DNA of 10,678 bases from Oscillospiraceae bacterium. GTDB taxonomy: Bacteria > Bacillota > Clostridia > Oscillospirales > Oscillospiraceae. The notes under the pieces were generated by a model. It made no database searches, had not been told where the DNA came from, and saw nothing but the letters and a program-made list of their open reading frames with translations. How positions within the stretch are numbered: the first letter of the stretch is position 1; each line of letters starts with the position of its first letter. The stretch lies in assembly GCA_009786775.1 (NCBI GenBank), contig WQRL01000033.1, positions 1 through 10,678 on the forward strand, in the 5' to 3' direction. The position numbers were made by a program, and so were the translations under genes. Shown in pieces: positions 1 through 5,324 of this stretch.

Positions 1-399
1 TTGGAGTTTTCAGAACGCCAAGGTAGTGGTCTGCGAAAAATACGTGAAGAGACGGAATATCTTTACGGATACACGCAGGAAGATGCACCGAAATTCATTT
101 CAACACCATCGACATTTCATGTTGTCCTGAAGAATATGAATTATGACTTGGTCAGTAGAGGTGACCAAGATAGTGACCAAGTCAGTGACCATGATGACCA
201 AGATGTGCGAATGAAAGCAATTGTTGAATTTTGCACAGTTGCAAGGACGAGAGAAGAAATGAAACAATATCTTGGAATGGCTCATAATAATTACTTTAGG
301 AAAACAATATTAAGACCACTCATTGACTCCGGTAAGTTGTCAATGACAATACCGGAAAAACCAAACAGCCGTAATCAGAAGTATATAAGAACTCAATAA
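1..399 (+). CDS. C-terminal part of a RecG-like/AlbA_2-type ATP-binding protein (5' end outside window)
   Basis: The frame is open from the window edge, so the TTG at base 1 is probably internal. The visible 132 residues match the end of the AlbA_2 (Schlafen-like) plus HATPase_c_4 family, often annotated as putative ATP-dependent DNA helicase RecG-like or putative transcriptional regulator. The signs are the glycine-rich motif RQGSGLRKI near residues 6-14, the YLYGYT and FISTPSTFHVVLKN stretches (residues 20-46), an Asp/Gln-rich repeat linker (residues 55-67), then a small winged-helix-like tail with RTREEMKQYLGMAHNNYFRK and the family-typical ending PNSRNQKYI. Full-length relatives are several hundred residues, so most of the gene, including any DNA-binding domain, lies outside. 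The exact function of this family is not settled. It is followed 18 bp later by a methyltransferase remnant on the same strand, a setting typical of defence or mobile regions. The family call is from recall of motifs. Confidence 0.75.
   Translation: MEFSERQGSGLRKIREETEYLYGYTQEDAPKFISTPSTFHVVLKNMNYDLVSRGDQDSDQVSDHDDQDVRMKAIVEFCTVARTREEMKQYLGMAHNNYFRKTILRPLIDSGKLSMTIPEKPNSRNQKYIRTQ
162..204 (+). repeat. Short tandem repeat coding an Asp-Gln-rich linker
   Basis: About three and a half imperfect copies of a 9-12 base unit, gaccaagatagt and variants, encode DQDS, DQVS, DHD and DQD. The repeat sits between the ATP-binding part and the C-terminal winged-helix tail. Relatives of this family often carry variable-length DQV-type repeats at this place, so it is likely a flexible and length-variable linker. 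Confidence 0.7.
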
Positions 400-435
400 A
401 ATAAGAGGTTTACAAATATGACCGATGTGCAACAA
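365..435 (+). repeat. Copy A of a diverged direct repeat (gene-gene junction)
   Basis: This segment covers the last codons of the ATP-binding protein gene, the ribosome binding site and the first codons of the methyltransferase remnant. It aligns over its length with bases 702-777, for example CAGCCGTaATCA against CAGCCGTgATCA, and ATAAGA followed by TTT in both, ending in CAACAA in both. Copy A is the in-frame copy. Confidence 0.7.
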
Positions 436-699
436 AGGTCTGCTGCAAAGAAATTCGCAACAGATTGGAAAGACAAAGGATATGAAAAAGGGCAGAGCCG
501 TTCCTTTTGGATCAGCTTGCTCTGTGATGTATACGGGGTTGAGCATCCGGACAGCACTTTTGCAGACATGTGTGGCGAAACCTCAATGTTGTTCCATACG
601 TCATTGCTGAATGAACATCGTGAACTCGACCGTGATGTGATGAAATTTTGTGGCTTCTCAATCAAGGATTTCAGTAAAATATTAGATATCAGGAGTTGA
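418..699 (+). pseudogene. MmeI-like DNA methyltransferase (type IIL/IIG) remnant, N- and C-terminal ends fused
   Basis: A 93-codon ORF with a good ribosome binding site (AAGAGG at 403-408). Residues 1-44 (QQRSAAKKFATDWKDKGYEKG, then SFWISLLCDVYGVEHP) match the N-terminal helical region of MmeI-like restriction-modification proteins. Residues 45-93 (DSTFADMCGE, then LLNEHRELDRDVMKFCGFSIKD) match the extreme C terminus of the same family, usually written LADLYDPLTMP, then HQALDRAVMKLYGF. The family is normally about 900 residues or more. The SAM-binding and NPPY catalytic region and the target-recognition domain are therefore missing, apparently through one in-frame internal deletion near bases 544-558. 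The product cannot methylate DNA. It may still be translated as a small protein, but I read it as a decay product. The family call rests on motif recall. Confidence 0.65.
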
Positions 700-701
700 A
701 C

Positions 702-777
702 ACAGCCGTGATCAAAAGTACATATGGATCTCAACATACAATATAAGAAATTTGCGAATATAGCAAATACACAACAA
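702..777 (+). repeat. Copy B of the diverged direct repeat, with relic gene ends
   Basis: This matches bases 365-435 with scattered substitutions and a few small gaps. In the frame starting at 701 it reads HSRDQKYI followed by 12 more codons to a TAG at 761-763. HSRDQKYI corresponds to the NSRNQKYI ending of the upstream ATP-binding protein. The start codon seen in copy A (AATATG) is AATATA here. I read it as the relic of a second ATP-binding-gene/methyltransferase-gene junction. Confidence 0.6.
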
Positions 778-820
778 CACGCTGGATAACAAACCAAACC
801 AACAGAGAGGAAAAGAAATC

Positions 821-1027
821 ATGCAAAAAGAGTACTTAGTAATCCAAACTGGAGAAGAATATACCATTGCCGAGTGGAATGAGAGCTTCAAAGCCCTTAA
901 TGAAGCTGACGGCATCTATAACCATATTTTCTGGAAAACTGAAGAGGAGGCTAAAGCCGCAGCAGACGCGTTAAATGAATATGAAGGCAAGAATCTCAAA
1001 GAATTCATAGAGAGAAATTGCATGTAA
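821..1027 (+). CDS. Small acidic hypothetical protein, 68 aa
   Basis: An ATG start is preceded by AGAGAGG at 804-810 with a 10-base spacer, which supports translation. The product is small, soluble and acidic (MQKEYLVIQTGEEYTIAEW, then an alanine- and glutamate-rich helix TEEEAKAAADALNEYEG). It has no signal peptide, membrane segment or motif I recognise. It follows the relic methyltransferase region on the same strand, and no promoter is obvious directly upstream. It may be a small accessory protein of the same decayed island. No function is assigned. Confidence 0.6.
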   Translation: MQKEYLVIQTGEEYTIAEWNESFKALNEADGIYNHIFWKTEEEAKAAADALNEYEGKNLKEFIERNCM

Positions 1028-1192
1028 GCCGTTGCGAGCACTTCATTATCGGGCTTAGCGGGGAGATTTATTTCGGCACAGCGAGATTTTGCCCAGCGCC
1101 CAGTGACAAAAAGCAAGTCAAGGTGCTATCCCGGCTGGCCGAATTACAGAAACCAGCAGCCGAGTATATACAAACTTTTCGGTGATTTTATA
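1028..1192. other. Gene-free stretch with one small inverted repeat
   Basis: There is no start-bearing gene here. A plus-strand frame is open from 1021 to a TGA at 1183-1185 and reads LQKPAAEYIQTFR near its end, but it has no start or ribosome binding site and I do not recognise it. A stem CGGCTG (1132-1137) / CAGCCG (1157-1162) could form. It has no T-run and is not a clear terminator. Confidence 0.4.
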
Positions 1193-1221
1193 TTGACATT
1201 CACAATTTGTTCATATATTAT
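1193..1221 (+). promoter_or_regulatory. Sigma-A-type promoter for the mini-lipoprotein gene
   Basis: A perfect -35 TTGACA (1193-1198), a 17-base spacer and a -10 TATTAT (1216-1221). Transcription would begin near 1228, giving a leader of about 85 bases before the ATG at 1314. It may also drive the response regulator downstream, because no other promoter is evident before 1515. Confidence 0.75.
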
Positions 1222-1234
1222 GGTCGAAAAGGAA

Positions 1235-1289
1235 GCGGGGGGTCAGGTGTAGTGCTTTCTAAACAGGAAGCACTGCACCCGCCCCCTGC
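1235..1289 (+). promoter_or_regulatory. Long imperfect hairpin in the 5' leader
   Basis: The left arm is about 1235-1258 (GCGGGGGG, then GGTGTAGTGCTTTC). The right arm is about 1266-1289 (GGAAGCACTGCACC, then GCCCCCTGC). They form an imperfect stem of roughly 22 pairs with a short A-rich loop. Only TCTTCT follows, with no real U-run, and the GGAGG of the mini-lipoprotein gene begins 9 bases after the stem. It is therefore more likely an RNA-stabilising or attenuating leader structure than a simple terminator. Confidence 0.6.
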
Positions 1290-1313
1290 GTCTTCTGTGG
1301 AGGGATGACAGGG

Positions 1314-1394
1314 ATGGCATTGAAAAGGGAGACTGTAGTACTGCTGGTTCTTATATGTGTACTTGTGCTTACAATCACAAGCTGCACCGGCTAA
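1314..1394 (+). CDS. 26-aa mini-lipoprotein or lipoprotein signal peptide
   Basis: The product starts MALKRETVVLL and ends TITSCTG. It has a charged N-terminus (K4, R5), an unbroken hydrophobic core at residues 8-19, and a lipobox I21-T22-S23-C24 followed by only Thr-Gly before TAA. GGAGG at 1299-1303 lies 10 bases before the ATG. An in-frame ATG at 1305 is too close to that site. A consensus promoter and a hairpin leader lie upstream. If processed by lipoprotein signal peptidase, the products would be a lipidated CTG tripeptide and a free hydrophobic signal peptide of about 23 residues. Enterococcal sex pheromones come from lipoprotein signal peptides in this way, so a signalling role is conceivable but unproven. 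Other readings are a small membrane peptide or a leader peptide controlling the response regulator. It is not a chance frame in my view, because promoter, ribosome binding site and lipobox coincide. Confidence 0.6.
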   Translation: MALKRETVVLLVLICVLVLTITSCTG

Positions 1395-1408
1395 TGGGTA
1401 GGGATGTG

Positions 1409-1486
1409 TTTGTGCGAGTGGCTTCCGCTTGCGCGAAACTGCCGCTTATGCACAAATATTTATGACCGCTTCTGGTCTATTTGTGC
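1409..1486 (+). promoter_or_regulatory. Mutually exclusive hairpins in the leader of the response regulator gene
   Basis: Segment B, GCACAAATA (1450-1458), can pair with either of two partners. Upstream, TTTGTGC (1409-1415) pairs with GCACAAA, extended by AGTGGC (1417-1422) with GCCGCT (1441-1446). Downstream, TATTTGTGC (1478-1486) pairs over nine bases, with an inner GACC (1464-1467) / GGTC (1474-1477) stem. Only one can form at a time. The second ends 10 bases before the GAAAGGA ribosome binding site of the response regulator. The same repeats could instead be DNA operator half-sites. Confidence 0.5.
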
Positions 1487-1514
1487 CTAAGTGAGTGAAA
1501 GGATGGCCGCAAAT

Positions 1515-2606
1515 ATGTATAAAGTATTTCTCGTTGACGACGAAGCAGCCACGCGCACAGGCATACGGGAAAGTATAGACTGGGAAGCCTCAGGCTACAC
1601 CCTTGCAGGCGAAGCCGCCGATGGGGAGATGGCCCTATCGCTGATGCATGAAGTTATACCTGATATCCTCATAGCGGACGCCGAAATGCCCCTCATGGGC
1701 GGACTTGAGCTTTCCCGCAGAGCCAGACAGGAAATGCCCTGGCTCAAAGTAATAATCCTCAGTGGCCACGACGAGTTTGAATACGCCAAACAGGCCATTG
1801 CGGCAGGAGTTGACGACTACCTGCTAAAGCCGGTCACATCAGCCCAACTCTTAGACGCGCTGCAAACCATATCAGGCAAAATAACAAAAGACAGAAGGAC
1901 CAGTGTCGAAGCCCTTGTCGCAAGCGTGCAAAACATAAGTGCCAGCGGTAAGCTCCCATTGGCCGACCTAAACAACCTGCCATTAGTAGAAAAACTCCGC
2001 TACGCCTCATCGGCAGAGGTGCCGAAATTCGTCGAAGAATATCTGAACAGCTTTGACAAATCTGCCGTAACCTCCCTGATATTTCTCTACTACATATTTA
2101 TAGATATACTCCTAAGAGCCTCCAAAATAATAGAGGACTTGGGTGGCGACCCCAAAGAAGTCCTCTCCGGCTACACTGATGTAGCCGCAAACCTGAGTGA
2201 AAATTCAAATCACGGAAGTATGAAAACCCTGCTTACTTCGCTTTTGGAAAAAACAGTAGCCTTCCGAGGGCGCTCAGTGGTGTCCAAATACAGCGAGGTA
2301 TTAGAAAAAGCTCAAAAATTTATTAAAGAAAATTACGCCGACAGGGATATATCCCTCAACTCAGTTTCAAAAGAAGTAAATATCTCCCCAAACCACTTCA
2401 GTATGATATTTTCCCAAGAAACAGGAGAAACCTTCATCAGTTACCTGACAAAGGTTAGGATTGAAAAAGCCAAAGAACTTCTAAAAACAACAGGGCTAAG
2501 AACCACAGACATTGGCTACGAAGTTGGCTACAACGACCTTCACTACTTTAGCCACGTATTCAAAAAACAAACAGGCACAACCCCAAAAGAATTTAGAAGC
2601 AAGTAG
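1515..2606 (+). CDS. YesN-type response regulator with AraC DNA-binding domain
   Basis: A 363-residue two-domain regulator. Residues 1-125 form a receiver: the acidic pair D8/D9, phospho-acceptor D55 in IADAEMP, S83 in the LSG motif and K105 in LLKP. Residues about 130-255 are a poorly conserved linker. Residues 262-363 are an AraC domain with two helix-turn-helix units (about 279-300 and 328-350) ending in the typical YFSHVFKKQTGTTPKEFR. On phosphorylation by a membrane histidine kinase it would bind promoters, often of transport or surface genes in this family. No kinase gene is in the window, which is unusual because YesM/YesN pairs are commonly adjacent. I chose ATG 1515 because MYKVFLVDDE is the standard beginning and GAAAGGA lies at 1497-1503. 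A GTG at 1491 and an ATG at 1503 are in frame but poorly placed relative to a ribosome binding site. Confidence 0.9.
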   Translation: MYKVFLVDDEAATRTGIRESIDWEASGYTLAGEAADGEMALSLMHEVIPDILIADAEMPLMGGLELSRRARQEMPWLKVIILSGHDEFEYAKQAIAAGVDDYLLKPVTSAQLLDALQTISGKITKDRRTSVEALVASVQNISASGKLPLADLNNLPLVEKLRYASSAEVPKFVEEYLNSFDKSAVTSLIFLYYIFIDILLRASKIIEDLGGDPKEVLSGYTDVAANLSENSNHGSMKTLLTSLLEKTVAFRGRSVVSKYSEVLEKAQKFIKENYADRDISLNSVSKEVNISPNHFSMIFSQETGETFISYLTKVRIEKAKELLKTTGLRTTDIGYEVGYNDLHYFSHVFKKQTGTTPKEFRSK

Positions 2607-2633
2607 CTCCGGGAGGCTATTTTATTCCGTTTT
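2604..2633 (+). terminator. Rho-independent-like terminator of the response regulator gene
   Basis: The stem TAGCTC (2604-2609) pairs with GAG-G-CTA (2613-2619, one bulged G) around a CGG loop, followed by TTTTATTCCGTTTT. The stop codon TAG is inside the stem. It lies between convergent genes, and the minus-strand read shows only a weak T-rich tail. Confidence 0.5.
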
Positions 2634-3336
2634 AACCTATAAACAGATTAACAACCCAATAAATCAAGGGCACAACTACAACCGCCGGCAATAAATCCGC
2701 CACTTTGATTTTTGTGACCCCAATCATATTGAATCCCAGCGCCACAATGATTAAAGAACCCGCCGAAGTGATTTCTGCAATCAAAGAATAACTATCCAGC
2801 AAAGGCCGCAAAAGGTGCGCCAGCAGCACCAGCGCCCCCTGATAAACAAACACAGCCCCCGCCGAAAACAAAACCCCAAACCCTAAACTCACAGTGAGGA
2901 AAATCGCAGAAATAAGGTCAATCGCCGACTTGGTAAAAATAATTGAATGATCTCCGGTAAGGCCGGAATTAATTGAGCCCACAATCGCCATTGCGCCAAC
3001 GCAAAAAAGCAAGGAACTGGTGACAAATCCTTGCGCGATAGAAGGGGCTCCGTCGGCCTGCCCTTTAGAAAACTTTTTTTCGATAAAAGCCCCTAGGGTG
3101 TTGAGCCTGTCATCTACCCTAATAGCCGTCCCCGCAGCCGCCCCTAGTGCGACTGCCACGACCAGTATTATAGGGTTCTCTCCCTGTAGGGCCCCCGAAA
3201 TGCCGATGTAGAGCACCACGAGCCCCATGCCCGTCATTATTGCCTTAGTAAAACGCTCAGGGACTCCTTTTTTCAAAAGAAGCCCCAGCGCCCCGCCGGC
3301 CAAAATAGCTATTGTATTGACAACTACGCTTAACAT
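2632..3336 (-). CDS. DUF554 family membrane protein (YdfK/YqgA-like)
   Basis: A 234-residue very hydrophobic protein, a usual length for DUF554. It shows the family features: an N-terminal MLSVVVNTIAILAGGALGLL segment, a basic KKGVPERF turn, the GMGLVVLYIGISGAL helix, and the core FVTSSLLFCVGAMAIVGSIN (residues 104-123) followed by GD and a KSAIDLISAI helix. About seven to eight transmembrane segments are visible. The biochemical role of this family is unknown. It starts 15 bp after the stop of the SLH-protease gene on the same strand, with GAAGG just upstream of the ATG, so the two are probably co-transcribed. Whether it takes part in surface-protein quality control is inference from position only. 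Confidence 0.85.
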   Translation of the reverse strand: MLSVVVNTIAILAGGALGLLLKKGVPERFTKAIMTGMGLVVLYIGISGALQGENPIILVVAVALGAAAGTAIRVDDRLNTLGAFIEKKFSKGQADGAPSIAQGFVTSSLLFCVGAMAIVGSINSGLTGDHSIIFTKSAIDLISAIFLTVSLGFGVLFSAGAVFVYQGALVLLAHLLRPLLDSYSLIAEITSAGSLIIVALGFNMIGVTKIKVADLLPAVVVVPLIYWVVNLFIG

Positions 3337-3351
3337 GTACCTTCAACCCCG

Positions 3352-4923
3352 TTATGACACATTTACCGTGATAACCTCAACCCCGTCGATGACATCTGGC
3401 CCAAAGGACAAGATGACATCATGCCATGGGTTATAAAATCTCATGAGCAAGTTGCCGCTGACAATCATATCGCCCATCCGCTCAAATAAATTCTGCTCAA
3501 CCAAGTCTATGTATTCCTCAATGACATCCTCCACAGGACGGGGCAAGTCCTCCACCCTGTAAGAAAAAGACCTTCCGCCTTGCCCTGGGCCCGTATTCCA
3601 CGGCCTAACGCCAAAATGAGCACCAAAATCAGGAGCTGGGAAAAAATCTTCGAAGAAAGCCACATCGACTATAAGCGAATCAAAGGAATCATAACTCTCT
3701 GCACTAAGTTCCATAAAAAGCTCAATTGGCACAGCTAAGTTTATGTTCTGAGCGCCAATCATAGTGGCGGTGGTGACACCCACAGCCCGTCCGTAAGCAT
3801 CGATAAGGGCTCCGCCGCTGCTGCCTGTGGAGATTGCTGCATCAAGCTGGATGAAAGTCATGCCGTCTACCTCGCGCAGTGCCTGGGAAACAATCCCTCT
3901 TGAGAACGAAGCCTGCAAGCCAAGCGGGCTGCCGAGGGCAAATACAGTAGCGCCGGTGCGCGGAGCTGTATCAGAGATTTCAAGATATGGGAAGCCATTA
4001 CCTGGAATTTGAATAAGCGCGGTGTCGTTCCGGCGGTTGACATCAAACAGGCCGGAGGAATAGAGAACTTCGCCATCATACAAAGTGACGCGCAGGGCGT
4101 GGGCCCCCACAACGACATGCTGGTTTGTCAAAGCCATACCCGACTCAGAGATGAAAAACCCGCTGCCTGTCTTGATAACCTCAGCCTCAGCGTCCAGCAC
4201 CTCTATGAAAAACACGGCAGGGGAGACCTTTTCGTACACCTGTTCTGCCGTAAGCGGGACATCAAGTGTCATAGGAATGCGCAACTCGGCATCAATCATT
4301 CTTGCCACGATAGTAGCCGCCTCTGCGCGGGTCATAGTTCTACCCGGAAAAAACGTGCCCTCTGCATCTGAGCCAATCAGGACACCCGCCCTGTAAAGCA
4401 TGTACACAGACTGTCCATAGCTAAACCGTTCCATAACGTCGGGAATGCCCCCGTCAGAAATTCGGTTAATAGGGGTCAGAGCCTCATCAGGCAAAGCGCC
4501 CGCCATTATCACGGCGAAATCAGATCTGGTTATGTATGCGTTGAAATTGCGGAAGGCTCTCACAGGTATGCCGTTTCTGCGGGCGTAGTCCACATACGGT
4601 GCATACCAAGTAGTTCCTCCAGAAAAAGCATCTGAGCCGGTGTGGAACAACCTGTGAATTGTTGAGGCAATCCTGAATGTTTCGGCTATAGTGAGCCTGC
4701 CGTGGGGCTCAAAAACCCCTTCAGCCCTCCCAATCATTATGCCGTGCTCGTAGGCATCGCGCACTCCGTCATGAAACCAGGCACTTGACGGTACATCGGC
4801 AAAGCTGTTATCATAGACTCTAATCCGTTCAAAATTTGAAAAGCTCGCTGCCCCAAGTGCAGGTACAGCAAGCGCCAGTGCAAGGCATAGTGCCAAAATC
4901 AACGCTACAGATTTATTTCTCAT
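3352..4923 (-). CDS. Exported SLH-domain HtrA-like serine protease
   Basis: A 523-residue protein. Residues 1-25 are a Sec signal peptide (K4, hydrophobic core, cleavage near PALGA-A). Three SLH repeats follow at about 38-92, 105-145 and 155-212; the third has the classic ending FFPGRTMTRAEAATIVARMI. They should anchor the protein to secondary cell-wall polymer. Residues 228-402 are a trypsin-like HtrA/DegP domain with H269 in TNQHVV, D300 in RRNDTALI and S369 in GSSGG, so the catalytic triad is complete. The usual GN-SGG is GSSGG here. The remaining about 118 residues show no PDZ domain that I can recognise. The likely role is proteolysis or quality control of exported proteins at the wall. 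It is divergent from the S-layer gene, a plausible client, and is followed by the DUF554 gene. A GAGAGG site lies about 12 bases before the ATG. Confidence 0.9.
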   Translation of the reverse strand: MRNKSVALILALCLALALAVPALGAASFSNFERIRVYDNSFADVPSSAWFHDGVRDAYEHGIMIGRAEGVFEPHGRLTIAETFRIASTIHRLFHTGSDAFSGGTTWYAPYVDYARRNGIPVRAFRNFNAYITRSDFAVIMAGALPDEALTPINRISDGGIPDVMERFSYGQSVYMLYRAGVLIGSDAEGTFFPGRTMTRAEAATIVARMIDAELRIPMTLDVPLTAEQVYEKVSPAVFFIEVLDAEAEVIKTGSGFFISESGMALTNQHVVVGAHALRVTLYDGEVLYSSGLFDVNRRNDTALIQIPGNGFPYLEISDTAPRTGATVFALGSPLGLQASFSRGIVSQALREVDGMTFIQLDAAISTGSSGGALIDAYGRAVGVTTATMIGAQNINLAVPIELFMELSAESYDSFDSLIVDVAFFEDFFPAPDFGAHFGVRPWNTGPGQGGRSFSYRVEDLPRPVEDVIEEYIDLVEQNLFERMGDMIVSGNLLMRFYNPWHDVILSFGPDVIDGVEVITVNVS

Positions 4924-4945
4924 GAAGTAAATTATCCTCTCATAT

Positions 4946-4960
4946 TACATTTATAATGTA
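4946..4960. promoter_or_regulatory. Perfect palindrome upstream of the SLH-protease gene
   Basis: TACATT-TAT-AATGTA has two perfect 6-base arms and ends 23 bp before the start codon, where a repressor site would be expected. ATATTACATT, which overlaps it at 4942-4951, recurs at 5266-5275 in front of the S-layer promoter. No clean -35/-10 pair for the protease gene was found nearby. Confidence 0.4.
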
Positions 4961-4987
4961 TCAAATAAATATAACATCACTGAGGCT

Positions 4988-5018
4988 AAAACACAACCGC
5001 CAAATTGTTTTTCGGCGG
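4988..5018 (-). terminator. Terminator-like hairpin read on the minus strand
   Basis: On the minus strand CCGCC (5018-5014) and GGCGG (5001-4997) form a 5-bp stem around a 12-base loop, followed by TTGTGTTTT. It lies downstream, in the minus direction, of the long inverted repeat and could end a short RNA. The stem is short, so confidence is low. Confidence 0.3.
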
Positions 5019-5047
5019 ATAGGCTGGCGAAACTCGGAGTTATACTT

Positions 5048-5236
5048 CCGTCAGGCATCTAAAACCATCCGTCGAACACGGGCAAGTGCTCTGTGAAAAA
5101 GTGGAGCGGCCTCCGTCAGTCACGTCTACCCTGGTGGAAATTTGAAGCCCATGCTAAACTTGTGTTCCAGGACTGCGGCCGCCCCACTTCCCCACAGAGC
5201 ACCCGCCCGTGTCCGACTGGCCCGATTCTACTGGCG
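5048..5236 (-). ncRNA. Candidate structured RNA: long wobble-paired inverted repeat
   Basis: Bases 5073-5111 and 5177-5215 are inverted copies, with 32 of 39 positions identical. All seven differences are A in the left arm against G in the reverse complement of the right arm. In a minus-strand RNA each becomes a G-U pair, giving a continuous 39-bp helix; in a plus-strand RNA they would be A-C mismatches. Pairing continues outward with gaps (about 5048-5072 with 5216-5236). The 65-base apical part can form a further stem, CCTGG with CCAGG. A weak terminator-like hairpin follows at 4997-5018. No clear minus-strand promoter was found between 5236 and 5300. The alternatives are a palindromic mobile element or a leader of the protease mRNA. 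I cannot match it to a known RNA family. Confidence 0.4.
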
Positions 5237-5288
5237 TGTTAAGTGTAACATTTTATGTTTCAGTAATATTACATTACAGGAAATATTA

Positions 5289-5318
5289 TTGACGTTACCC
5301 TTCCCCCTGTGCTATCAT
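5289..5318 (+). promoter_or_regulatory. Promoter of the putative S-layer gene
   Basis: A -35 TTGACG (5289-5294), an 18-base spacer and a -10 TATCAT (5313-5318). The upstream flank is AT-rich with the perfect palindrome GTAATATTAC (5263-5272), which could be an UP-like element or a regulator site. The predicted transcript starts near 5325. Confidence 0.65.
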
Positions 5319-5324
5319 GCCTTC

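Noticed and set aside
161..204. Possible CRISPR-like short repeat
   Set aside because: The unit is only 9-12 bases with no spacers and is in frame within a coding linker.
393..797. Minus-strand ORF of 134 codons over the methyltransferase remnant
   Set aside because: It is antisense to recognisable methyltransferase motifs and has no homologous features or ribosome binding site.
3337..3386. Repeated CTTCAACCCCGT / CCTCAACCCCGT near the end of the protease gene
   Set aside because: One copy is in coding sequence and the match is too short; it is likely coincidence.
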